Shown here: one piece after another, positions 8,911-16,528 of the stretch | How the letters are laid out: every line of letters begins with the position of its first letter | Numbering within the stretch: the first letter of the stretch is position 1 | Assembly: GCF_900130015.1 (NCBI RefSeq) | Contig: NZ_FQXS01000014.1 | Coordinates: 38,271 to 102,270, forward strand | Direction of reading: 5' to 3' | DNA from: Desulfofustis glycolicus DSM 9705 | GTDB taxonomy: Bacteria > Desulfobacterota > Desulfobulbia > Desulfobulbales > Desulfocapsaceae | DNA length: 64,000 bases | Position numbers and translations under genes: made by a program | The notes under the pieces: generated by a model | The model's database searches: none | The model's input: only the letters and a program-made list of their open reading frames with translations | Told to the model about the DNA's origin: nothing

Positions 8911-9897
8911 TCAAACGATGTCAGGGCGTATATAATTTTTGCGCATTTTTTCAATTTCTGTATGGACCATGATTTGTAAATCCGAGGGAGTAACCACTTG
9001 AACATCGGCGCCGTAACTGAGGACAATTCTGGTCAGTTCCCGGAAATCGGCGGTTGGGAAACTGAGCAAAAGGCTACCGTCTGGCTTGAGGTGAGTCTGT
9101 TGGTCGGGATGCCAGATTTGCTCAAGGATGCGCGGAGTAACCGTGGGCGAAAAACGAAGAATTACCGAGGTGGTGGTGCCACCCTGCATGATGCCGAAGT
9201 GGCGGCGGGTCAACTCCTTGATCGGCAGAAGATTGTCGGGCATTTGAACTGTGTTTTCCGCGAACCCAACCTCTTGTAACCGTGCCAGAGCAAAATCCCG
9301 AATGGCTTGCCGTGTTGAACACCACGCCAACAAATACCAGCTTCCCATATAGTGCATCAGGTGAAGGGGCTGAATCACCCTCTCCGAAATGGTCCCACTG
9401 TGCGGAGATCGGTACTTGATCCACAACGAACGCTCATCAAAAAGAGCGCGAACTACCACTCTGAAAAATTGCTCGTTGACTCTGGCATACTCGATATTTT
9501 TTACGGAGATTTTGTCACTGAGCTTGTCCAGACAGGCGAATCCTTCAGTGCGGGAAAGACTCAGCATCCGGCCAATTAAACGGCAGAGATCTTCTTTGAT
9601 GGTAGTATCGGGGATGGTTGTGGCTAATCGTGATGCCAGGACCAAGGCCAGGAGGTTGGCCTCATCCAGCCAATGTACCGGGAATTCGAAGGAGTTATCA
9701 GTGTAGCGGTAACCGTTCTTTCGGCGGTCAAAAACAAGGGGAGCCTGGAGGCGGTCTCGTATGAATTCGATGTCCCGCTGGGCGGTCCTTTCCGAGATCT
9801 CGAATTCCTCAACCAGCTTCCTGGAGTTTGGGAAACGCAATCGCTTGATCTGGGAATGAAACCAGATAAAGCGCTCGAACTTTAATCGTTCGGACAC
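8911..9897 (-). CDS. WYL-domain transcriptional regulator next to the cas operon
   Basis: The 328-residue protein has an N-terminal DeoR-type winged helix (residues about 1-60, with LVEEFEISERTAQRDIEFIRD as recognition helix) and a WYL domain at about 145-220, containing SLWIKYRSPHSG and GSWYLLAWC. A C-terminal WCX-like segment follows. WYL proteins bind ligands, often nucleic acid, and commonly regulate CRISPR or other defence loci. Start is GTG 9897 with AGAGGA upstream. The gene is on the same strand as cas3 and 103 bp upstream, so it may be co-transcribed with, or control, the operon. Whether it activates or represses cannot be read from sequence. Confidence 0.88.
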   Translation of the reverse strand: MSERLKFERFIWFHSQIKRLRFPNSRKLVEEFEISERTAQRDIEFIRDRLQAPLVFDRRKNGYRYTDNSFEFPVHWLDEANLLALVLASRLATTIPDTTIKEDLCRLIGRMLSLSRTEGFACLDKLSDKISVKNIEYARVNEQFFRVVVRALFDERSLWIKYRSPHSGTISERVIQPLHLMHYMGSWYLLAWCSTRQAIRDFALARLQEVGFAENTVQMPDNLLPIKELTRRHFGIMQGGTTTSVILRFSPTVTPRILEQIWHPDQQTHLKPDGSLLLSFPTADFRELTRIVLSYGADVQVVTPSDLQIMVHTEIEKMRKNYIRPDIV

Positions 9898-10204
9898 GCG
9901 ATCCTCTTGAGTTAGGCCAATTGGATCTTGCTATATACCATAACACCCGTTGATCCATTCTTGTCTACCATAGCCGGATATTAGGAGCAACCGCTAAAGA
10001 TAATTGGCGATTTCGTTAGGTCAGGAGCGCGGAATCGGGTACTGCAGAATTGAATGTTGTTTCACAATGTTTGGTGGACAGCTGGAAAGTACCTTCGAAA
10101 TTTCTGAAAAAACAAAGAAAAAATGGACTGATTAACATTTGCATTCAAGTATACTATGCCCAAACCCATTTATCCATCAATCTTCGTAGAGGCCGTGGTG
10201 ACTT
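9898..10204. other. Intergenic stretch between the regulator and the transposase remnant
   Basis: About 300 bp without a supportable gene. The minus strand near 9932-9967 has an AT-rich patch (TATGGTATATAG, with TAGACA about 19 bases upstream) that could serve the WYL/cas transcription unit, but spacing is poor. No clear transposon end could be found here although the IS630 remnant begins at 10205. Confidence 0.4.
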
Positions 10205-11257
10205 ATGGCAAGACCGGCACAGATCAGCGATGAGATGGTTCAAAAAGCGCAGGAACTTGTCCGGCAGGCCAAGACAGCGCGAGATTTGTGGGCAGGCTTG
10301 AGCGTACTGATTCCGAAACAGTGTGAGGCGACGAATCGTACAACCAGTGCTATTCTCGGGGTCAGCGTAGCAACCGTTGTGCGGATGCAACGGGAAATTC
10401 GCAATCAAGCGAGTGGAACGGCACAGGTAAAAAAATCTTGGGGTGGCCGTCGTCGGCAATTGTTGAGCCCGGAAGAAGAAAAAGCATTTCTCGATCCGTG
10501 GGTGCGCGCCGCTGAATCCGGTGGTGTGTTGGTCGTGCCGCCCATCAAGGCCGCCCTTGAGGAAAAACTTGGTCGCTCTGTTCCTGCTTCGACGGTCTAC
10601 CGCTTGCTGGCTCGCCATAGTTGGCGCAAGGTGCCCCCTGATACCTGCCATCCAAAACGAGACACTGAGGAGCAGGATGCTTTTAAAAAAACTTCGCGGA
10701 GATATTGGTGGAAGCAGTAACAGAGAATGAGGCGCAGCTGCCGGAACGAGTGGTCTTCCAAGACGAGGCGCGCTTTGGCAGGCTGAGTGATCCGCGGCGC
10801 TGTTGGGCACCTGCTCCGCTGCGCCCCTTGGTTCCTGTGGCTTTGGTAAAAGAGTATGCATTGCGTACGCGGCTGTGACGCCAGCAGACGGCGCATTGGA
10901 TTGGATGTCGGCGGTGAAGATGGATACGCTGAGCATGAGTTCGTTTCTTCGCCATGCATCTCTTGGCACCCGGGGGAGTTTGTGGCAATGGTAGTCGACG
11001 GTGCCCCGTCACATCGTTGGACACCTTTGGCCGTGCCGGATAATATGAAATTGCTCCGCCTGCCGCCATATTCACTGGAGCTGAACCCGGCAGAAAGGCT
11101 GTGGGAAGAATTGCGCGAAAAAGTATTTGCCAACAAGGTCTTTGATTCACTCGGCGCCGCACTGGCGCAGGCGGCGCGTGGGCGGAATCGATTGGATCGG
11201 TCTTCTGCCCAGCTTCAACCGTTGACCGGATGGCAGTGGATATCAGAATCATCTTGA
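10205..11257 (+). pseudogene. IS630-family transposase, frameshifted
   Basis: Three reading frames together give one IS630-type DDE transposase. Frame one (10205-10720) holds the N-terminal helix-turn-helix domains (ILGVSVATVVRMQREI; PPIKAALEEKLGRSVPASTVY). After a shift at the A-run 10684-10691, a second frame gives the first catalytic Asp (VVFQDEARFGRLSD). After a second shift near 10855 it continues as IAYAAVTPADGALDW. After a third near 10965 the sequence VAMVVDGAPSH supplies the second Asp and LNPAERLWEELRE the catalytic Glu, ending at 11257. All three catalytic residues survive in sequence but no single frame spans them. The first break is an A-AAA-AAC heptamer that could allow -1 slippage; the other two breaks make an active enzyme unlikely. 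Confidence 0.85.
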
Positions 11258-11334
11258 TTGCGAATCGGAATAAGTTGGTAACTGCGGACTATATTTGTGC
11301 CCAATTGGACTGAATTTTGGTAGCGAGGGACTGG

Positions 11335-11692
11335 ATGAAAAAAAGTGGTCGTTATCGGACCAGCGAACTTATTGAGGACAGCTTTGAGCTAGGCTCGCGG
11401 GCGGGTGCTGCAGAACAAGCTGAGAATTACCGGGAAACGGGCAATGGATGAGGTTGAGGCACGGGAACAGTTCGGCGCCCTCGGTCATTTTCTTGAGGTG
11501 TATGACCGGGATCACCGGTTTAATGCGCAAGATATCTGCCGGATGCATGAGATTTGGTTGGGGCCGGTCTATGAGTGGGCAGGAAATTATCGGCAGGTCA
11601 ACATCATGAAAGGCGGCTTCCCATTTGCCATGGCTCGTCAGGTGCTGGCGCTTATTTGCAGCGGTTCAGGCCGGACTGTGCGGCAGGCGTAG
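11335..11692 (+). pseudogene. Fic-family gene remnant, frameshifted and truncated
   Basis: The start MKKSGRYRTSELIEDSFELGSR is the usual N-terminus of a stand-alone Fic protein family. A one-base shift near 11400-11410 moves the frame. The second frame continues with VLQNKLRITGKRAMDEVEA, HRFNAQDICRMHEIWLGPVYEWAGNYR and VNIMKGGFPFAMA, all typical of the Fic helical core before the active site. Homology then stops and the frame ends at 11692, so the HPFxxGNGR loop is absent. This is therefore a dead toxin-like gene. It lies just downstream of the IS630 remnant, which may explain the damage. Confidence 0.8.
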
Positions 11693-11849
11693 CAAATGAG
11701 TTTTTCCGCGATACGTCCAGGGCCTTTGCGGCCGCCGTTTGGGCACCTTCGACGGCGCTTGAACTGATCACTGTTCTGCGCAGCAGGCGGTCGCGGACAC
11801 GGGGATCCTTGAGATAGCTGTTGGTGGCAAGAAGCGAGGTTTTTTTCAT
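11652..11849 (-). CDS. Small protein with Fic-inhibitor-like SxxxEG motif
   Basis: A 65-residue frame begins MKKTSLLATNSYLKDPRVRD and continues RRTVISSSAVEGAQTAAAKAL. The SSAVEG piece fits the (S/T)xxxE(G/N) pattern of the helix that blocks Fic active sites. The first 49 residues look like a real small protein. The last 16 overlap the broken Fic gene on the other strand and may be read-through after truncation. Start ATG 11849 has no strong ribosome site, but TATAAT lies 11-16 bases upstream. Function is not established: it could be an orphan antitoxin remnant or a gene unrelated to Fic. Confidence 0.45.
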   Translation of the reverse strand: MKKTSLLATNSYLKDPRVRDRLLRRTVISSSAVEGAQTAAAKALDVSRKNSFATPAAQSGLNRCK

Positions 11850-12030
11850 AAACTGATTATACCATACCTGCCTGGATCGAAACAGGCTTTACTTGAGAAG
11901 TGCTCTCAGAGCAGGCGTTCAGCTTTGGTTGTCGGTTGGAACCAGTACGCTCGGCGTTTCTTCGCATTGCCTGGTGGGCGGCAGGAAACCGATTTCAAAA
12001 TGCCTGGAGAATAAAAACCAAACAAAAAAA

Positions 12031-12060
12031 GGGGTTAAGCGATGCGCCTCGCTTAATCCC
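12031..12060 (-). terminator. Rho-independent terminator after tRNA-fMet
   Basis: On the minus strand GGGATTAAGCGA and TCGCTTAACCCC form a 12-base stem with one mismatch and loop GGCGCA, followed by TTTTTTTG. It lies 12 bases past the tRNA 3' end, so it ends the tRNA transcript. Confidence 0.9.
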
Positions 12061-12072
12061 TTGAGTATTTTG

Positions 12073-12149
<77 letters not shown>

Positions 12150-12181
12150 TCACAATCTCCCACTATACCATGGTCCGGCGG

Positions 12182-12652
12182 TTAGTCAAGTTCTTTCGTT
12201 GGGGGAGGGGGTGTTTCTTTGCCGAGCAGGCGGTGGAGGGCGGTTGTGATATGGTCGGGGAGCTTGGTCAGCTTACCGGCCCGGGTGATGGCGGCGTTGA
12301 TCGTGTAGCCTCTGGTTAGCAGGGTCGGGCGGGTGCGGCCTTCGTCCTGGCGGAGGATGCGGTAGGTGAATTTGCAGGTGTAGGTGTGCAGTTCGGCTAT
12401 GGTCGTCTCGATGATCAGCAGGTCGTCGTAGAAGGCGGGCGATTTGTAGCGGACGAAGCATTCGGTGACCGGCAGCACGATGCCGAGTTTTTCGATGTCC
12501 CGGTAGGAGCAGACTCGCTCCCGCATCATCTCGGTGCGGCCCTGTTCGAAGTAGCGCAGGTAATTGGCGTTGTAGACGACGCCGCCGGCATCGGTGTCGC
12601 CGTAGAGGACGCGGCAGGTCATCCGGTGGACTGCCTGGTTGTCGGTGGTCAT
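12182..12652 (-). CDS. YbgC/4-hydroxybenzoyl-CoA-type acyl-CoA thioesterase
   Basis: The 156-residue hotdog-fold protein has the active-site segment YGDTDAGGVVYNANYLRYFEQGR, where Asp in GDTD is catalytic and YFEQGR begins the core helix. Such enzymes hydrolyse short acyl-CoA or ACP thioesters. The C-terminus ends in a proline-rich tail (KETPPPPTKELD). Start ATG 12652 overlaps the apgM stop as ATGA, so it is the third gene of hom-apgM-thioesterase. A longer frame back to 12772 lies inside apgM and is rejected. It is not beside tol-pal genes, so an envelope role is not supported by context. Confidence 0.9.
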   Translation of the reverse strand: MTTDNQAVHRMTCRVLYGDTDAGGVVYNANYLRYFEQGRTEMMRERVCSYRDIEKLGIVLPVTECFVRYKSPAFYDDLLIIETTIAELHTYTCKFTYRILRQDEGRTRPTLLTRGYTINAAITRAGKLTKLPDHITTALHRLLGKETPPPPTKELD

Positions 12653-13875
12653 GGGGTCGTGTCGTCTGTTTGCAGGAGCACTTCGAGCATCCGGTGTCCG
12701 GGGGTGAGCGGCAGGGGGTGGTTTGGGTCTTTGATCAGCTGCTCGTCGAACGGGTGGATCGCCTCGGGCCAAGGTTCGCGCGAGTCGTAGAGCAGGGCGG
12801 GTACCGGTTCGTCGGTGTGGGTACGCAGGGCGAGCGGGGTGAAGTGGTCCATGGTGACGATCACCCGGTACGGCTCGCCGCGCTGGTCCAGGGTTGCGGT
12901 GATCGGCGCGACGATGCGGGCGTCGAAGTCCTCGATGGCCTGGATCTTGTGATCGAGACGGCCCTGATGGCCGGCCTCGTCCGGGGCTTCGAGGTGGACG
13001 AAGACAAAATCCCGGTCCTGCAGGGAAGTCAGCGCGGCCTGGGCCTTGCCCTCGTAATTGGTGTCGATATAGCCGGTGGCCCCCGGTACCCGGACGATCT
13101 CCAGGCCGGCGTAAACGCCGAGGCCGTTGAGCAGGTCGACCGCGGAGATCATCGTGCCGCTGATGCCGAAGCGCTCGGTCAGGGTCGGCATGGTCGGGGA
13201 GGTGCCCTCGCCCCAGGGCCAGATGGCGGTGGCCGGCAGGAGCCCGGCAGCCTTGCGGCTCCGGTTGACCGGGTGGTTGGCGAGGATCGCTTCCGCTTGC
13301 TGTACCAGCTCGCGCCAGGCGTCGAGGTCGAGATAGGCCTGCCAGGCGTCGCTGATATCCTTGCCGATGTAGTCGTGGGGCGGCACGGTGGCCGGCAGTG
13401 GGGCCGGTTCTTTTACTACCAGCAGGTGGCGGTAGCTGATGCCGGCGTGGAAGCGGAAGATGCTCTGGTCGCAGGCCTGCTGCAGGGCGTCGATCAGTTC
13501 GGCGGCTTCTTCGGAGCTGATGTGGCCGGCGCTGAAATCGACCATCGCGCGGTTGTTGCCGGGGCCGTGTTCGGTGGTTACCAGGTTACAGCGAAAGGCG
13601 GTTTCCCCGGCGGCCAGGGAGATGCCCATGCTCGCCGCTTCCAGCGGCGCCCGGCCGGTGTAATAGCGGGCCGGGTCATAGCCGAGCAGCGACATGTTGG
13701 CGACATCGCTGCCGGGCAGGAATCCGTCCGGCACGGTAGCGAGGCGCAGCGGCCGGGCCAGGCGGCACAGCCGGTCCATGGCCGGGGTGGCAGCGACCTG
13801 GAGCGGGGTCTTGCCGCCGAGTTCGGCGACCGGGTGGTCGCCCATCCCGTCGCCGACGAGGATCAGGTATTTCAT
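12649..13875 (-). CDS. apgM: 2,3-bisphosphoglycerate-independent phosphoglycerate mutase, archaeal type
   Basis: The 408-residue protein belongs to the alkaline phosphatase superfamily. MKYLILVGDGMGDHP carries the first metal Asp, and GSDVANMSLLGYDPARYYTGRAPLEAAS supplies the catalytic Ser-containing segment. VTMDHFTPLALRTHTDEPVPALL has the C-terminal metal His/Asp. It interconverts 3- and 2-phosphoglycerate in glycolysis or gluconeogenesis. It follows hom by 23 bp and is coupled to the thioesterase. In related genomes this form is often next to hom and was once suspected of homoserine kinase activity; the mutase call is the safer one. Confidence 0.92.
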   Translation of the reverse strand: MKYLILVGDGMGDHPVAELGGKTPLQVAATPAMDRLCRLARPLRLATVPDGFLPGSDVANMSLLGYDPARYYTGRAPLEAASMGISLAAGETAFRCNLVTTEHGPGNNRAMVDFSAGHISSEEAAELIDALQQACDQSIFRFHAGISYRHLLVVKEPAPLPATVPPHDYIGKDISDAWQAYLDLDAWRELVQQAEAILANHPVNRSRKAAGLLPATAIWPWGEGTSPTMPTLTERFGISGTMISAVDLLNGLGVYAGLEIVRVPGATGYIDTNYEGKAQAALTSLQDRDFVFVHLEAPDEAGHQGRLDHKIQAIEDFDARIVAPITATLDQRGEPYRVIVTMDHFTPLALRTHTDEPVPALLYDSREPWPEAIHPFDEQLIKDPNHPLPLTPGHRMLEVLLQTDDTTP

Positions 13876-13898
13876 GGCTTGATCCGGTTTCGGCGGTC

Positions 13899-15209
13899 TC
13901 AGTGCTCGTCGATGAGCACGCGGATTTTCACGGTTGGCTCAGGACAGGCGTCCAGCGCGTCGATTTCAGCCAGCGCCCGGGTGACGTCTTCTTCGCGGGC
14001 TTCGTGAAGCTGCAACACGACGTGGACCGGTTCGCCGGGCTGCTGGCCCTTCTGGATCACCGACTTGATCGAGATGTTGTGCCGGCCGAGGATACCGGAA
14101 ACGGCCGACAGGACGCCCGGCTGGTCGAGCGCCGTGACCCGGAAATAGAAGGGGCAGGTCAGTTCGCCCATCGGCGTGATGGTCGGCCGGCTGAAGTGCT
14201 GCGGCAGGTAGGACAATGCCGGCACCCGGTTGATCGCGCCGGCCAGGATGTTGCGGCCGATATCGACGACATCGGCTGCCACGGCGCTGCCGGTCGGCAT
14301 CATACCGGCGCCGTGCCCGTAGAAAAGCACGTCGCCGACGGTATCGCCGGTGAACTGGATAGCGTTGAACGAGCCGTTGATATTGGCCAGCAGGTGGTCG
14401 GTCGGCACCATGGTCGGGTGCACTCTCGCCTCGACATGGTCGCCGTGGTTGCGGCTGATGGCCAGCAGTTTGATGCAATAGCCGAATTCCCGGGCGAAAT
14501 CGATGTCGATCGGTTTGATGCTGCTGATGCCTTCGATGGCGACGTCGTCGAGGTGCACGTGTTTGCCGTAGGCGATCGACATCAGGATCGCCAGCTTGTG
14601 GGCGGTGTCGATGCCTTCCACGTCGTAGGTCGGGTCTGCCTCGGCAAAGCCGAGTCGTTGTGCCTCGGCGAGGACTTCCTCGAACGGCGTGCCGTGCTGA
14701 GTCATCTGGGTCAGGATGAAGTTGGCGGTGCCGTTCATGATGCCGCGGATCGACTCGATGCGGTTGGCCGCAAGGCCTTCCTTGAGCGCCTTGATGACCG
14801 GGATGCCGCCGCCGACGCTGGCCTCGAAGCCGACCTCGACGTTGCGGGCCGCCGCCGCTTCGAAGATCTCCTTGCCGTGAGTGGAGAGCAGCGCCTTGTT
14901 GGCGGTAATCACGTGCTTGCCGTGCTCGATGGCGGTCAGCAGAAAGGTCCTGGCCGGTTCGATGCCGCCGATCAGCTCGACGACGATGTCGATGGCCGGG
15001 TCGGTGAAGATATCGCCGGCGTCGTTGCTGAGCACGACATCGCGATACTCGTCCGGCAGCGAGGTGCAGGCGATATCGGCCACTCGGCTGAGAATGATCG
15101 GCACGCCGACTTTCTGGGTCAGCCGTTCGTGTTGCGACAACAATGTCTTGGCCAGCCCTTTGCCGACCGTGCCGAAGCCGATAAGTCCTACGCGTATTGC
15201 ATCTTTCAT
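13899..15209 (-). CDS. hom: Homoserine dehydrogenase with ACT domain
   Basis: The 436-residue enzyme reduces aspartate semialdehyde to homoserine for threonine and methionine synthesis. It has an N-terminal Rossmann motif GLIGFGTVGKGLAK (residues 8-21), the catalytic domain signature GIMNGTANFILTQM and EADPTYDVEGIDTAHKL, with the conserved catalytic lysine region, and a C-terminal ACT domain (FRVTALDQPGVLSAVSGIL), usually for threonine feedback. ATG 15209 is chosen; the frame upstream to 15452 is non-homologous. It leads an operon with apgM. Confidence 0.95.
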   Translation of the reverse strand: MKDAIRVGLIGFGTVGKGLAKTLLSQHERLTQKVGVPIILSRVADIACTSLPDEYRDVVLSNDAGDIFTDPAIDIVVELIGGIEPARTFLLTAIEHGKHVITANKALLSTHGKEIFEAAAARNVEVGFEASVGGGIPVIKALKEGLAANRIESIRGIMNGTANFILTQMTQHGTPFEEVLAEAQRLGFAEADPTYDVEGIDTAHKLAILMSIAYGKHVHLDDVAIEGISSIKPIDIDFAREFGYCIKLLAISRNHGDHVEARVHPTMVPTDHLLANINGSFNAIQFTGDTVGDVLFYGHGAGMMPTGSAVAADVVDIGRNILAGAINRVPALSYLPQHFSRPTITPMGELTCPFYFRVTALDQPGVLSAVSGILGRHNISIKSVIQKGQQPGEPVHVVLQLHEAREEDVTRALAEIDALDACPEPTVKIRVLIDEH

Positions 15210-15518
15210 AGTGTGTCTGGTGTCAGGGATTGCCGCCCGGCGCTGCGGCAGGCCGTCTGTGCTGCCGGGCCGGTGTGCGGATGATCCGGCAAAAGTACCC
15301 ATTTTCAGGATGAAAGTCAAAGTAATCGGCCGATATTTTTCTGGCCCCTGCCCGCCATTTCGGCTATAATCACACCTCGCTGCGCCTCGGGAGGGGTGTG
15401 CTTTCTGCGGAACCGCTCCGGGGCCGCCGGCCGCATCGTAACGGGTGATCAACTCGTCGACGGGAGCGGGGCCCCGGATAACAGCATATCGTTTTTACCA
15501 GAGAAAAGGAGAGAAGGC

Positions 15519-16199
15519 ATGAGCATGAACATTCTGGCTTTTGGGCCGAACGGCAGCGGCAAAGGCACCCAGGGAGCGATCGTCAAAGAGAAGTTCAACA
15601 TCCCCCATATCGAATCCGGAGCCATTTTCCGCGAGCATATCGGCGGCGGTACCGAGCTTGGCAAGAAAGCCAAAGAGTATATCGATCGCGGCGACCTGGT
15701 GCCCGACGAGATTACCATCCCGATGATGGTCGAGCGGCTGCAGAAGGATGACTGCAAGGACGGCTGGCTCCTCGACGGCTTTCCCCGCTCCAAGGAGCAG
15801 GCTATTACGCTGGACAAAACCCTGAAGGAAGCGGGGATCGAGCTGGATTACGTGATCGAGATCGTTCTCGACCGGGAGATCGCCAAAGAGCGGATCATGG
15901 GCCGTCGTCTCTGCGTCAATGACAACAACCATCCGAACCACATTGCCTTTGATGCCATCAAGCCGGTGGAAAAAGACGGCAAGCTGGTCTGCCGGGTCTG
16001 TGGCGGCGATTTGAAGACCAGGGCCGACGATCAGGATGTCGACGCCATCGACAAGCGTCACAATATCTATTACGACGAGCAGACCGGCACTATGGCGGCG
16101 GTCAATTACTTCAAGAACGCCGGTGGGCCGAAAGTGATCTCCGTGGACGGGGCTAAGTCGATCAAAGAAGTGACCGACTCGATCCTGGCCCAGTTGTAA
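15519..16199 (+). CDS. adk: Adenylate kinase
   Basis: The 226-residue enzyme balances AMP, ADP and ATP. The P-loop is GPNGSGKGT at residues 9-17, with an Asn where most family members have Ala or Pro. The AMP-binding segment IESGAIFREHI and DGFPRSKEQ follow. The LID, GRRLCVNDNNHP...VCRVCGGDLKTRADD, keeps three Cys, so zinc binding is possible but not a standard four-Cys site. ATG 15519 follows AAAGGAGAGAAGG. It is a single-gene unit ended by a strong terminator, and reads divergently from hom. Confidence 0.93.
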   Translation: MSMNILAFGPNGSGKGTQGAIVKEKFNIPHIESGAIFREHIGGGTELGKKAKEYIDRGDLVPDEITIPMMVERLQKDDCKDGWLLDGFPRSKEQAITLDKTLKEAGIELDYVIEIVLDREIAKERIMGRRLCVNDNNHPNHIAFDAIKPVEKDGKLVCRVCGGDLKTRADDQDVDAIDKRHNIYYDEQTGTMAAVNYFKNAGGPKVISVDGAKSIKEVTDSILAQL

Positions 16200-16242
16200 G
16201 TCAATCACTATTCGATAGATCTCCCTTGGCGGGAGTATATGA

Positions 16243-16276
16243 AACGGGGAGATGCTGCGTGCATCTCCCCGTTTTT
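16243..16276 (+). terminator. Rho-independent terminator after adenylate kinase
   Basis: ACGGGGAGATGC pairs with GCATCTCCCCGT around a short TGCGT loop and is followed by TTTTTG. It lies 44 bases after the adk stop. No gene is seen from here to 16528. Confidence 0.92.
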
Positions 16277-16528
16277 GTCTGGCCGTGAAGCGAAATTACA
16301 GAGGTTCTGCGGGGGAACGGCGGGGGCGGCAACGGTCGGTGGTTGGCGGCTTGAAGAAATGGGAAAAAGCTGGTAAAAAAACCTCGCGGGGGATGTGTTC
16401 GGTCGGTCGATAGAGACGATGTTCACAGAAGAAGCCCTGCATACCGGCGTGCCGCCGAAGACGTCCGACAGGCCGGTCGGTATCGCTGGCTGATCGAGCG
16501 GTTCACAGATTTTTATTCAAGGAGAGGA

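Noticed and set aside
8808-9026. Upstream extension of cas3 by 73 codons
   Set aside because: The extra residues are unlike Cas3, overlap the WYL gene, and a normal HD-domain start (MIYYAHS) exists at 8807.
11314-11330. Attachment-site copy of the tRNA-fMet end
   Set aside because: The match is short and gapped and no integrase gene is present; kept only as a weak hint.
12670-14007. A 445-codon plus-strand frame opposite apgM
   Set aside because: It is a GC-rich shadow of apgM with low-complexity Gly/Val/Asp sequence and no motif.
13902-15284. A 460-codon plus-strand frame opposite hom
   Set aside because: Shadow of hom; its residues show the biased composition of antisense codons.
16277-16528. 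Cobalamin riboswitch before cobA-hemD
   Set aside because: No B12-box-like segment was recognised; the stretch holds no clear structure beyond the adk terminator.
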